A stretch of 64,000 nt of DNA from Caballeronia calidae (GCF_900044055.2 NZ_FCOX02000028.1:46720-110719); one strand, 5' to 3'. Counted from the first letter of the stretch, positions 53,333-61,576 are shown. Notes: generated from the letters alone by a model not told the origin. A program made the numbers and translations.

Positions 53333-54640
53333 ATGAACAAGAAGAATTCCGCAGCCATCTGGATCCTGGTCGCCATGGTCGTCGGCATCCTGGTCGGCTA
53401 CATGATCTTCACGAGCTTTCCCGACAAGAAATCCGCCAGCGAGATAGCCGGTTACATCTCGCTCGTGTCCGATGTCTTTCTGCGGCTCATCAAGATGCTG
53501 ATCGGGCCGCTCGTGTTTTCCACGCTGGTCGTCGGCATTGCGCACATGGGCGACGCGGCCTCGGTCGGACGCGTGTTCGCCAAGGCGCTGGGCTGGTTCA
53601 TCACGGCTTCGCTCATTTCGCTGCTGCTCGGGCTGGTGATGTCGAATCTGCTCAGACCCGGCGACAATCTCGGATTGCCGCTGCCCGACATCGGCGCATC
53701 GGCGAATCTCGCGACGTCGAAGTTCACGCTGAAGGATTTCGTGAGCCACATGGTGCCGCGCTCGTTCGCCGAAGCGATGACCAACAACGAGATCCTGCAG
53801 ATCGTCGTGTTCTCGATGTTCTTCGGCGTCGCGCTAGCCGCGCTCGGTGACAAAGGCAAGATCCTGCTCGCCGCGATCGATCAGCTTTCGCACGTGATGC
53901 TCAAGATCACCGGCTATGTGATGAAGCTCGCGCCGCTGGCCGTGTTCGCCGCGATGGCCGCCACCGTCGCGGTCAACGGCCTGACGATCCTGCTCAAGTT
54001 CGCCGTCTTCATGGCCGACTTCTATCTCAGCCTGTTTCTGCTGTGGGGCCTGCTCGTGCTTGCCGGCTATCTGTTTCTGCGGCGACGTGTCTTCCGGCTG
54101 CTCGTGCTCATCAAGGAAGCGTTCATGCTGTCGTTCGCGACCGCCAGTTCCGAAGCCGCGTACCCGAAGATCCTCGACGCGCTCGACCGTTTCGGCGTGA
54201 AGCGCAAGATATCCAGCTTCGTGATGCCGATGGGCTATTCGTTCAACCTCGACGGCTCGATGATGTACTGCACGTTCGCGACGCTTTTCATCGCGCAGGC
54301 GTACAACATCCATCTGCCGATCAGCACGCAGATCACCATGCTGCTGATCCTGATGCTGACGTCGAAGGGCATGGCCGGCGTGCCGCGCGCGTCGCTGGTC
54401 GTGATCGCGGCCACGCTCAATCACTTCAATATCCCCGAGGCGGGCCTGCTGCTGATCCTCGGTGTCGATACCTTCCTCGACATGGGCCGTTCCGCGACGA
54501 ACGCGGTGGGCAACTCGATTGCGAGCGCGGTGGTCGCCAAGTGGGAAGGCGAACTGCTGTCGGAATCGGAAGCGGCGGCGAATGCGGCGCGCATCGAGGC
54601 CGAACAGGAAGCGTCGCTGGCGCATCCGGCGCAAGTCTGA
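53333..54640 (+). CDS. DAACS family dicarboxylate/amino acid:cation symporter
   Basis: A 435-residue inner-membrane symporter of the GltP/DctA family with eight predicted helices plus re-entrant loops. The serine-rich loop (ATASSEAAYPKILDALDRFGVKRKISSFVMPMGYSFNLDGSMMY) and the substrate-site motif AGVPRASLVVIAATL...LLILGVDTFLDMGRSATNAVGNSIAS are clear. It would take up C4-dicarboxylates or glutamate/aspartate with Na+ or H+. Only 12 bp separate it from an amino-acid binding-protein gene, an uncommon partner for a secondary transporter. Confidence 0.92.
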   Translation: MNKKNSAAIWILVAMVVGILVGYMIFTSFPDKKSASEIAGYISLVSDVFLRLIKMLIGPLVFSTLVVGIAHMGDAASVGRVFAKALGWFITASLISLLLGLVMSNLLRPGDNLGLPLPDIGASANLATSKFTLKDFVSHMVPRSFAEAMTNNEILQIVVFSMFFGVALAALGDKGKILLAAIDQLSHVMLKITGYVMKLAPLAVFAAMAATVAVNGLTILLKFAVFMADFYLSLFLLWGLLVLAGYLFLRRRVFRLLVLIKEAFMLSFATASSEAAYPKILDALDRFGVKRKISSFVMPMGYSFNLDGSMMYCTFATLFIAQAYNIHLPISTQITMLLILMLTSKGMAGVPRASLVVIAATLNHFNIPEAGLLLILGVDTFLDMGRSATNAVGNSIASAVVAKWEGELLSESEAAANAARIEAEQEASLAHPAQV

Positions 54641-54652
54641 CGGAGGCGAGCC

Positions 54653-55600
54653 ATGAAGATGCAGCGCTTCTGGGCGGCGCTGGCTCTGGCCAGCCTGATC
54701 GCCACGGCCTTCGGCGCGCGCGCGGCCGATGACGTGCAGACACCGCCGCCGAACAACGACGCCTATTCGCCCGCGACACTGACCGGCACGCTGGCGAAAG
54801 CGCGTGACACGGGCACGATCGCGCTCGGCTACCGCGACGCTTCGGTGCCTTTCTCTTATCTCGGTGCGCGCAAGGAGCCCATCGGCTATTCGATCGAACT
54901 GTGCACGTCGCTCGTCGCCGCGATCGGAAACGCGATTCACAAGAACCTGAATATCCAGTGGATTCACGTCACGCCGGAAGATCGCATCGATGCGGTCGTC
55001 GATGGAAAGGTCGATCTCGAATGCGGCTCGACCACGAGCAACGTCGAGCGCCAGAAGCGCGTGGCCTTCTCGCCGATCATCTTCGTGGCCGGCACGAAGG
55101 TGATGGTCAAGAAAGGCTCGCCGATCCGCTCGTTTCGCGATCTCGCGGGAAAGACGGTCGCGGTGACGGCCGGCACCACGAATGAAAAAGCCTTGCGCGA
55201 TCTCGACAGGAAGTTCGCGCTCGGCATGCGCCTGCAGGTCGTGCCGGACCATGCTGATGGCTTCGCGCGCGTGGCGAACGGCCAGGCCGATGCATTCGCC
55301 ACCGACGACGTGCTGCTATACGGCCTTATCGCCGAGAACGCGGCGAAAGGCGGCGCGTATCAGGTCGTGGGGGATTATCTGTCGTATGACCCGTACGGCA
55401 TCATGTTCCGCAAGAACGATCCGCAACTCGCGCAGGTGGTGAGGGACACGTTCCAGGAGCTCGCCGCCGATGGCGAGATCGAGCGGCAATACAAGCGCTG
55501 GTTCCTGCAGCGTCTGCCGTCCGGAAAGAGCCTCGACATGCCGATGAGCGCGCAGCTCGAAAGCATCATCCAGACGATGGCGGGCGGCGAGGCTCAATGA
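54653..55600 (+). CDS. Amino-acid ABC transporter substrate-binding protein (GltI type), orphan
   Basis: A 315-residue periplasmic binding protein of family 3. Signal peptide WAALALASLIATAFGARAAD, cleaved near residue 25. The mature protein contains the GltI-like PIGYSIELCTSLVAAIG and ECGSTTSNVERQKRVAFSP segments (glutamate/aspartate type). GGAGGCGAGCC precedes ATG 54653. No permease or ATPase genes follow, and it is probably cotranscribed with the symporter. Confidence 0.9.
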   Translation: MKMQRFWAALALASLIATAFGARAADDVQTPPPNNDAYSPATLTGTLAKARDTGTIALGYRDASVPFSYLGARKEPIGYSIELCTSLVAAIGNAIHKNLNIQWIHVTPEDRIDAVVDGKVDLECGSTTSNVERQKRVAFSPIIFVAGTKVMVKKGSPIRSFRDLAGKTVAVTAGTTNEKALRDLDRKFALGMRLQVVPDHADGFARVANGQADAFATDDVLLYGLIAENAAKGGAYQVVGDYLSYDPYGIMFRKNDPQLAQVVRDTFQELAADGEIERQYKRWFLQRLPSGKSLDMPMSAQLESIIQTMAGGEAQ

Positions 55601-55622
55601 GCGCAGACGCGCGACCGGCCGT

Positions 55623-57149
55623 TCAAACGGGGCCTGCCTGCATGACCCGGTTTCGTCCGGATGCCTTCGCGTCGTAGAGCGCTTCGTCGGCGGCGCGGAT
55701 GAGCGTGCTCACGTCGTCGTCGCGTTCGGGGCGCCAGCTCGCGAGACCGATGCTCGCCGTCACGCGGCCGAACTCGCTGCCCGCGTGCTCGATCGACAGA
55801 TCGCTGATGGCCGCGCGAATCCGCTCCGCGATGCGCGCCGCGCCTTCGGTCGGTGTATCGGGCAGCACGACGATGAACTCCTCGCCGCCATACCGTGCCG
55901 CGGTATCGGCGGGCCTGCGGATGTTGTCGCCGATGCAGCGCGCGACGGCCGCGAGCGCATCGTCGCCGGCCTGATGACCGTAGGCATCGTTGAAGGCCTT
56001 GAAGCGGTCGATATCGACGAAGAGCAGAGAAAAGAGACTGCGCGTGCGGCGCGCCCTGCGCCACTCCTGATCGAGAATCTCGCCGAGCGTGCGGCGATTG
56101 TGCAGCCCGGTCAGTCCGTCGGTGCGCGCGAGCAGTTGCAGCTCCGATTCCGCGCGCATGCGCCGCCGGAATTGCGCGGCGAGCACGAACGACAGGATGA
56201 TGAAGCCGATCGCGAGCACGCCCATCGACGAGCCGATGATGACCGCGCGCCGATGCCATGCCGCATAGACGTCTTCTTCGCCCTCGGCCACCATGATGAT
56301 GAGCGGCAGCTTGGGGAAATTGCGGAAATAGTAGAGCCGGCGCCTGCCGTCGAGCGACGATGTCTCGCTGAAGCTGCCTTGCGCGGCCTTGCGAAAGCGC
56401 TTGTAGGTATCGGCATGGGTGATGTCGCGGCCGATTATCTGCGCATCGAACGGTTGACGCATGATCATCATGCCGTCCTGGCTGATCAGCGACACGGCGC
56501 CGTGCGGCCCGAGCGAAAGCCCCGCGAAGAGCGTGCGAAAGTATTCGAGGTTGATCGCGAGCATCGCGACGCCCGCGAACGATCCATCGGGATTGGATAG
56601 CCTGCGGCTGAGCGCGATGCTCGGCGCGCCGCCTCGCAGCCGCGACGCGAAGGGGCTGCTGATGAAGAGCCCGGTGTCGGGATGATCGCGCTGAACGGTG
56701 AAATAGCGCCGGTCCGCGAAGTTGGCCGGGCGCGGCACGATGCTGCCCGAGTCGATGACGATATTGCCGTTCACGTCGAGCACGAGAATCGATCCGAGAT
56801 CACGCGCGGTCGCGGCCCGGTCGAACAGCACGTCGTTGCGCAATTGAGGCGGCAGCGCGCTGACGTCGGCACGGTGCACGCCTTCGACGACGGCTTGCAA
56901 GGAGAGTTCGTACAGCTCGAAATTGCGCTCGATATCCCGCTCGGCGAGCAGTGCGAGATTGCGCGATGTGTCGCGCGCGCGTTCGAGTGCGTCGAGCCTG
57001 CCTTGATAAAGCACCAGCGCGCACAGTCCGACCATCGCGAGCGCGATGACGGTCCCGCAAAGCACGATGATGTTCGGCGCGGAGAATCGCGGACGCGATG
57101 GCGTCGGCGCGTTCGGACTTGGGTTGGTGCAGTTATTGTCGATGGCCAC
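55623..57149 (-). CDS. Membrane-bound diguanylate cyclase with periplasmic Cache-type sensor
   Basis: About 508 residues with GTG 57149 as the best start near the first helix (APNIIVLCGTVIALAMVGLCALVLY); the open frame extends further upstream without an ATG that fits. A periplasmic domain of about 250 residues with ADRRYFTVQRDHPDTGLFISSPF is double-Cache-like. A second helix is followed by a GGDEF domain with GGEEF at residues 421-425 (catalytically competent) and RPAD at 412-415, five residues upstream, the product-inhibition I-site. It should make cyclic-di-GMP in response to a periplasmic ligand. Confidence 0.88.
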   Translation of the reverse strand: MAIDNNCTNPSPNAPTPSRPRFSAPNIIVLCGTVIALAMVGLCALVLYQGRLDALERARDTSRNLALLAERDIERNFELYELSLQAVVEGVHRADVSALPPQLRNDVLFDRAATARDLGSILVLDVNGNIVIDSGSIVPRPANFADRRYFTVQRDHPDTGLFISSPFASRLRGGAPSIALSRRLSNPDGSFAGVAMLAINLEYFRTLFAGLSLGPHGAVSLISQDGMMIMRQPFDAQIIGRDITHADTYKRFRKAAQGSFSETSSLDGRRRLYYFRNFPKLPLIIMVAEGEEDVYAAWHRRAVIIGSSMGVLAIGFIILSFVLAAQFRRRMRAESELQLLARTDGLTGLHNRRTLGEILDQEWRRARRTRSLFSLLFVDIDRFKAFNDAYGHQAGDDALAAVARCIGDNIRRPADTAARYGGEEFIVVLPDTPTEGAARIAERIRAAISDLSIEHAGSEFGRVTASIGLASWRPERDDDVSTLIRAADEALYDAKASGRNRVMQAGPV

Positions 57150-57430
57150 TATTTGGATATTCCGGAATCCTGGCTCGCGGGTTTTTCTTTGCTCTGCATG
57201 GTCCTCGGTCAGCGAGCTAGGACGATATTGTCGCTTATTTGGCTGATTCGGGTTGGTGGGGGCGGGGCGTGGTGGCGCTGCGCAGTTTGCGATTGACGCG
57301 CTCGTGCGCTTGGCAAACTGGCTGCACCTCTTCGATGAACACGGCCACACCGCCGATGCCGACCGTGCTCAAGCTGCCCATTTCATTTAATAGGAGCCGG
57401 GTTTGTTGCACGTTTCGTTCTTGCGCGCCT

Positions 57431-57820
57431 TTGAACGTCGAAGACATTCTGCAAGGCTGCCGAAAGGAATCGGGCCTTACCCAGCAACAGATCGCTGACA
57501 AGGTCGGCATGCACGTCTCCCAGTACAAGCGTTACGAAGCAGGGACGTCGCAGCCGACCATTGAGGTATTCCGGCGTATTGCCCTGGCCTTGAGCGTGAG
57601 CGCAGATACGTTGCTTTTTGAGGAGAGCGAGCGCGGGCCTGACGAGCGGCTCAAACTTCAGTTTGAAGCCGTCTCCAGACTGGACCCGAAGGAGCGGGAA
57701 GCGATTGAAACCGTGATCGCCGGCGTCCTGCATATGCACGACGCCAAACGTTGGGCGCAGCTTGCTGCCGCGCCAAGTACACCTGCACCAACGCAGACAA
57801 GCAGCAAGAGAAGCCGCTAA
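57431..57820 (+). CDS. XRE-family helix-turn-helix protein
   Basis: About 129 residues. The helix-turn-helix is at residues 5-60 (ILQGCRKESGLTQQQIADKVGMHVSQYKRYEAGTSQPTIEVFRRIALAL), followed by ERLKLQFEAVSRLDPKEREAIETVIAGVLHMH, as in many phage- and toxin-linked repressors. No ATG fits; TTG 57431 directly before the domain is the chosen start, an ATG at 57335 being far upstream. It precedes the symE gene by 121 bp and may repress it. A 14-nt copy of the module hairpin arm (GCCGGGTTTGTTGC) lies 22 bp upstream at 57396-57409. Confidence 0.75.
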   Translation: MNVEDILQGCRKESGLTQQQIADKVGMHVSQYKRYEAGTSQPTIEVFRRIALALSVSADTLLFEESERGPDERLKLQFEAVSRLDPKEREAIETVIAGVLHMHDAKRWAQLAAAPSTPAPTQTSSKRSR

Positions 57821-57918
57821 AGAAGGAAGTAACGCAGCACCGTAAACGAAGCGCGGGCCGCATGGGCGGCAACCCATACGACCCGCTGACCACCACCAAC
57901 TCACCGAAGGAGTTGACC

Positions 57919-57945
57919 ATGGCTGACGCCAATCTTAAGCATTGA
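57919..57945 (+). other. Eight-codon reading frame before symE (probable original SymE start)
   Basis: ATG at 57919, with AAGGAG eight bases upstream, encodes MADANLKH and stops at 57943-57945. The next frame opens at TTG 57942, overlapping by 4 bp (TTGA). I recall Burkholderia SymE proteins starting with MADAN-x-KH in one frame, so this looks like the true start of symE followed by a one-base deletion. Alternatively it is a coupling leader. Confidence 0.6.
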
Positions 57946-58145
57946 CCGTTCATAACGAGCGGCACATCAAGATTCAACAATCCGCACGCGAGCAGGCACG
58001 CTCCTTTCGAAACCGCTATCAGCCGCCCACGCTTTACCCTTGGCTCAAGCTCTCAGGACGGTGGCTCGAACAGGCAGGATTCCAAGCAGGGCAGAGCGTA
58101 AAAGTTGAAGTCCAACACGGCAGGCTCGTCATTACGCCTGCTTGA
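57942..58145 (+). CDS. SymE-type toxin, probably frameshifted near its start
   Basis: A 67-residue product when read from TTG 57942. SFRNRYQPPTLYPWLKLSGRWLEQAGFQAGQSVKVEVQHGRLVITPA is the complete SymE domain, an AbrB-like fold reported in E. coli as an SOS-induced toxin. The normal N-terminus appears to be encoded in another frame at 57919 (MADANLKH), so the gene is either a one-base frameshift pseudogene or is translated by coupling. It ends 13 bp before the palindromic terminator that also closes the opposing immunity gene. Confidence 0.75.
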   Translation: MTVHNERHIKIQQSAREQARSFRNRYQPPTLYPWLKLSGRWLEQAGFQAGQSVKVEVQHGRLVITPA

Positions 58146-58158
58146 ACGACGACACAAA

Positions 58159-58188
58159 CAACAAACCCGGCCGCGGCCGGGTTTGTTG
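58159..58188. terminator. Perfect 30-bp palindrome, bidirectional terminator
   Basis: Fifteen-base arms beginning CAACAAACCCGGCC are exactly self-complementary. Read either way it gives a GC-rich core and a TTTGTTG tail. It lies between the convergent symE and immunity genes, and a close relative is at 60416-60451. Confidence 0.75.
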
Positions 58189-58191
58189 CTT

Positions 58192-58440
58192 CTACTGCTT
58201 CGATTCCTTTGATGCCGCTTCCTGCTCCTCACGCTTCAACGAACGCAACTCTTTGATGAATTGATAGCTCACAGCTACAAAGAAGGTTAGGTAAACCGGA
58301 GCGCCAACAAGAATTGGCTTCCAGCCCGCTCCCTGTGCAACAGAGAAAACTAGAGCAACAACCACCATACCTAAGATTCCAAGATAGCCCACAGCAAAGC
58401 GTCGGACGAGCTTTTTACGTTTGATCTCGTATTCCGTCAT
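58192..58440 (-). CDS. Two-span membrane protein, probable immunity protein of the displaced CdiA-CT
   Basis: An 82-residue protein with two helices (residues 15-37 and 42-62) and a charged tail REEQEAASKESKQ. The base composition is clearly lower in GC than the surrounding genes. Its start overlaps the stop of the preceding CdiA fragment by 4 bp (ATGA), the usual place of a cdiI gene. A membrane immunity protein suits a membrane-acting toxin, and the toxin end is indeed glycine-rich and hydrophobic. Assigned by position and topology, not by family match. Confidence 0.7.
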   Translation of the reverse strand: MTEYEIKRKKLVRRFAVGYLGILGMVVVALVFSVAQGAGWKPILVGAPVYLTFFVAVSYQFIKELRSLKREEQEAASKESKQ

Positions 58441-60350
58441 TTCTTGCCCCCGGCATTCCTCGAATTTTCAATGGCGGCCTGCATAGGGCCCGGTACGATT
58501 TGGAACAAATACCCCAGAGTTGTTCCCGTCGGGCCGGGAACCAGATTCTGTGCAAAGCTACCGGTTATGCCCGTTCCGATACCAATCCCCGCCGACAGAT
58601 CTGGGCTGCTAGACGGGTTCGTAATCGCAGTCGTCCCAAACGCACCTGTTCCAGCCAGTAAAGCATTGTAAAAACTCACGACCGCCTTGCCCGCCGTTGA
58701 CGTTCCCAAGGTATTCAGCGGCAATCCAAACGGCGCAAGACCTGCCGCAACCGCTCCCGCCGTCGCCGCATTCTGATAGCTCGGCTGATCCCTCGACAGC
58801 CCGCTCTGATAGCTGACTGCATCACCCATATAGGTAAACGCCGTGCCCGTTGACCAGGCTGCTGCCATATCGGCCAGCAGCGTTCCAGCGGCCGCTCCTC
58901 CTGTCACTGACCCCGCAAGAATCGTCGCGCCCGTGCGCGCGATCGTATTGCCATACGGATCCTTGTCGTAGTTCGACTTGACGAGCTGATCGTATGTTTT
59001 TCCCGTGTCGAGCTGTGTCCGACCCATTAGATTCGATGCCTGATTGTCAGCAATGTATTGGCTGTTGTAGTCGTGGTTCGCGTAGTTCGGATCGTTCTTG
59101 TACCCGTCGCAGTTCAGATTCCCACAACCAACGATGCTGCGCACTTCATAGTCATGCACGCCACCTGATGCTTGCGCTGTCTGCTGGTCCGAGTTGCGCA
59201 TCATCTCTGCCACAATCCGCCCTTCGGCCTCGCTCTCGCTGATACCAAGCTGCTCGGCAACGGCCTTCGCGTACTTCTCGGCCTTGGCGTACTCATCCGG
59301 ATGCAACTGCCGATTGTAAAGGTCGGCATTGGCCGCCGTCATCGCGCCCGTCGAGCCGCCAACCGCCGCACCCGCGCCCGCCGCAATGACGTTCGAGACG
59401 ATCTGACCGAGCGCCTTGTCTGCGTCTGCGTTACCTGTCGGACTGGACGCCGCAATATCGTGACTCAAATCATTAAGTTTGCCCGCCGCAGCCGCCGAGA
59501 TACCTGCACCCGCCGCTCCCGCTGCAACATTGCCACCACCCAGCCCCGCAATCGCCGCCCCACCCGCGATATGCATCGCAATCCGGTACTCACCGCCTTC
59601 CTGCCACTTGTCGGCCGTCGCCTGATCTCCCGATGCTTCAGCCTCACGCTGCTTGCTATCCGCATAATTCCCGATCTGCGTGGCCACCGTCTGCGCGACG
59701 ATCGCCGCCGCCTGCTGCGTGCTCGCCTGCTGATTCAACAGATTCGCCAGGTCAGGCAGCTTGCTCACCTGACCGTTCAGGTCCGTCGTATCACGATTCA
59801 GACTCGCCACATCCTGCGCCTGGCGATCCGTATCCGTGATCGTAATCGTCCCCGCGCCGATCGCGCTCTTCGTCGTCGCCGTTTCATTGCCGCTGTCGTG
59901 CTGCGAGATCATCGGCGCCACGCCACCGCCATCCGACAACGACGTCACGCCGTTAGCCTTCGCGCTATTCGGCGCCCCCGTCGATCCACCTGCGCTAAAC
60001 CCGCTGCTGCTCGCGCTGTAGTTCGAATTGTTCGTGATATCGCTAAACGTCAGCGTGCCGGTTGTGAGGCTGTTTTTCGTAGGATCGGCGTCACTCGCAA
60101 TGACCCCGCCCTTCAGATCCGTATTCCCCTTCACGTTGATATCGAAGCCGCCCGCGCCCGCATGAATGCCGCTCTGCTCCTCGACGCCTGCATAGTCCCC
60201 GTGCGCATCGCCGTGCTGGCTGCTGAAGCTCGCGCTGCCGCCGCCCTGACTGATGCTCACGCCCGCGCTCTGGCTTCCCTGATGCGCCACGCTGTGGCTC
60301 GTGTCCTGCACGCTTGCGATGTTCAAGTCGCCGCCGATCAACGCCGACAC
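58437..60350 (-). CDS. Displaced CdiA C-terminal fragment with pre-toxin region and hydrophobic toxin
   Basis: About 637 residues in one frame, without a proper start: GTG 60350 is simply the first usable codon and a stop lies just upstream. The front (GGDLNIASVQDTSHSVAHQ...) is the repeat-to-pre-toxin region of two-partner-secreted filaments. Mid-protein GLGGGNVAAGAAGAGISAAAAG and SSPTGNADADKALG equal the pre-toxin region of the main locus at 60683. ADLYNRQLHPDEY is the Burkholderia-type LYN boundary, after which the toxin begins. The toxin part ends in long Gly/Ala/Ser hydrophobic stretches, suggesting membrane action. It is probably silent unless recombined onto a complete cdiA. Confidence 0.8.
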   Translation of the reverse strand: MSALIGGDLNIASVQDTSHSVAHQGSQSAGVSISQGGGSASFSSQHGDAHGDYAGVEEQSGIHAGAGGFDINVKGNTDLKGGVIASDADPTKNSLTTGTLTFSDITNNSNYSASSSGFSAGGSTGAPNSAKANGVTSLSDGGGVAPMISQHDSGNETATTKSAIGAGTITITDTDRQAQDVASLNRDTTDLNGQVSKLPDLANLLNQQASTQQAAAIVAQTVATQIGNYADSKQREAEASGDQATADKWQEGGEYRIAMHIAGGAAIAGLGGGNVAAGAAGAGISAAAAGKLNDLSHDIAASSPTGNADADKALGQIVSNVIAAGAGAAVGGSTGAMTAANADLYNRQLHPDEYAKAEKYAKAVAEQLGISESEAEGRIVAEMMRNSDQQTAQASGGVHDYEVRSIVGCGNLNCDGYKNDPNYANHDYNSQYIADNQASNLMGRTQLDTGKTYDQLVKSNYDKDPYGNTIARTGATILAGSVTGGAAAGTLLADMAAAWSTGTAFTYMGDAVSYQSGLSRDQPSYQNAATAGAVAAGLAPFGLPLNTLGTSTAGKAVVSFYNALLAGTGAFGTTAITNPSSSPDLSAGIGIGTGITGSFAQNLVPGPTGTTLGYLFQIVPGPMQAAIENSRNAGGKK

Positions 60351-60351
60351 C

Positions 60352-60405
60352 TGCCGCGTGTGCGTTCAGGTTGAAGAGGGGCGGCTTGCCATCACGCCCG
60401 CTTGA
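60352..60405 (+). pseudogene. symE C-terminal remnant
   Basis: Reads CRVCVQVEEGRLAITPA then TGA, matching the last 16 residues of the SymE protein at 57942-58145 (QSVKVEVQHGRLVITPA). The rest of the gene is missing; its left end abuts the start of the displaced CdiA fragment. It is in the same orientation and the same distance from a hairpin as the intact-length symE copy. Confidence 0.75.
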
Positions 60406-60415
60406 ACAACGCTGC

Positions 60416-60451
60416 AACAACAAACCCAGCTCGTAGGCTGGGTTTGTTGTT
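60416..60451. terminator. Bidirectional hairpin terminator
   Basis: AACAACAAACCCAGC (60416-60430) pairs with GCTGGGTTTGTTGTT (60437-60451) around TCGTAG. It lies between the symE remnant and the opposing immunity gene, in the same relation as the palindrome at 58159-58188. Confidence 0.75.
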
Positions 60452-60464
60452 TGTGGCTACCTCG

Positions 60465-60686
60465 TTAAGCTTTCCTCCAAATCACGCGAACCTGATGAGG
60501 AAGTAGTGCAAGCATGGCTGTAGTTTCGCCTTCATCATTGCAGAACTCAACTTCATACGCCAAGTTCGGAGTTTCATACACTTCAACTACTGTGCCTTTT
60601 GCTCCTGCAACTAGCCCGTCTTCAGGCAATTCTTCCAGTAGCTCAACGACATCTAAAAGTTTGATATCTGTATTCATAGCCGTCAC
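60465..60686 (-). CDS. DUF4926-like protein, probable CDI immunity protein
   Basis: A 73-residue acidic protein: LDVVELLEELPEDGLVAGAKGTVVEVYETPNLAYEVEFCNDEGETTAMLALLPHQVRVI, which fits DUF4926, an SH3-like family commonly paired with DUF6883 proteins. GTG 60686 overlaps the toxin stop (GTGA); ATG 60677 is the alternative. It would neutralise the DUF6883-like toxin encoded directly upstream. Confidence 0.8.
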   Translation of the reverse strand: MTAMNTDIKLLDVVELLEELPEDGLVAGAKGTVVEVYETPNLAYEVEFCNDEGETTAMLALLPHQVRVIWRKA

Positions 60687-61576
60687 TTCACAAACATCGT
60701 TGTAAGCCTCGGAGTTGATGAGCCCGGATCATAGATCCATCCAGTCCTAACCTGAACCGTGTTTCCATTCGGACCGGTCACTGGAATATCAACTGTAAAA
60801 CGTTGACCGAATTGGTCCGCTTTACCGGGCGTAGCCGGGTACTTCGTAACTCCGTCTTGAATCTGACTAATAAGACCATCAGCGTTTGATTGGTTGAACC
60901 CTAACGCGGACTCAAACACGCGCGCTTTATTGCCACCAACCGGATGCTCTGGATCCAAGACGTAGCCAGTAATCTTGCGCGGATCAATCTGCGCATTTTC
61001 CGCATTTTGAATCGGCCCAGAATTATTGGTTGACGAGCCGGTTGAACCACTATTTGCCGACGATCCATCATTGTTCCCACTATTGAGCGTCGCATTACTC
61101 GGCACATACCCCGCCGATCCCGCCGTTATGCTCGCCGTCGAATCGGCCAACACCGCACCCGGATTCGCCATCGGCGGTTCACCGCCTTTGGAACCGATGA
61201 TTGCGCTTATACCGTTCGCCGTACCTTGCGCAATCAGCGCCGCCGGCGATTCTCCCGCCTTCGCGGCCGCGTCCGAATTCATCAAACCGTTGAACTGGCT
61301 GATGCCATTATCCACCAGCGCATTCCACTTGCCCGGCAGCGAGGCCACGTTCGCAATCGTATCTCTCAGCAGTTGCCTTGTGCCACCCTTGCAACTCTCG
61401 TTCGTGCAATGCAGTTGGTCGTTATACAGGTTCGCCGCCGAGCTGGTTGCCGCGCCTGATGAACCGCCCACGAAAGCACCCGCGCCTGTCGCCAGCACAT
61501 TGCCGAGGATATTGCCAAGTACCCGATCTGCATCCGCGTTTCCTGTCGGACTTGTGCCCTTCACCGCGTTGCTCAC
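60683..61576 (-). CDS. CdiA C-terminal region with DUF6883-like toxin domain
   Basis: About 297 residues from GTG 61576; the frame remains open to about 61650, where it meets the CdiA N-terminal gene in another frame. SPTGNADADRVLGNILGN belongs to the pre-toxin region, and SAANLYNDQLHCTNESC is the LYN boundary. The last ~110 residues (KITGYVLDPEHPVGGNKARVFESALGFN...GQRFTVDIP...TTMFVK) fit DUF6883, found as a toxin domain with DUF4926 partners. Separated from its secretion domain by a frameshift, it is unlikely to be delivered now. Confidence 0.75.
   Translation of the reverse strand: MSNAVKGTSPTGNADADRVLGNILGNVLATGAGAFVGGSSGAATSSAANLYNDQLHCTNESCKGGTRQLLRDTIANVASLPGKWNALVDNGISQFNGLMNSDAAAKAGESPAALIAQGTANGISAIIGSKGGEPPMANPGAVLADSTASITAGSAGYVPSNATLNSGNNDGSSANSGSTGSSTNNSGPIQNAENAQIDPRKITGYVLDPEHPVGGNKARVFESALGFNQSNADGLISQIQDGVTKYPATPGKADQFGQRFTVDIPVTGPNGNTVQVRTGWIYDPGSSTPRLTTMFVK

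Noticed and set aside
59172..60374. 400-codon plus-strand frame inside the displaced CdiA fragment
   Set aside because: Composition is Arg-rich without domain structure, while the minus strand carries recognisable pre-toxin motifs.
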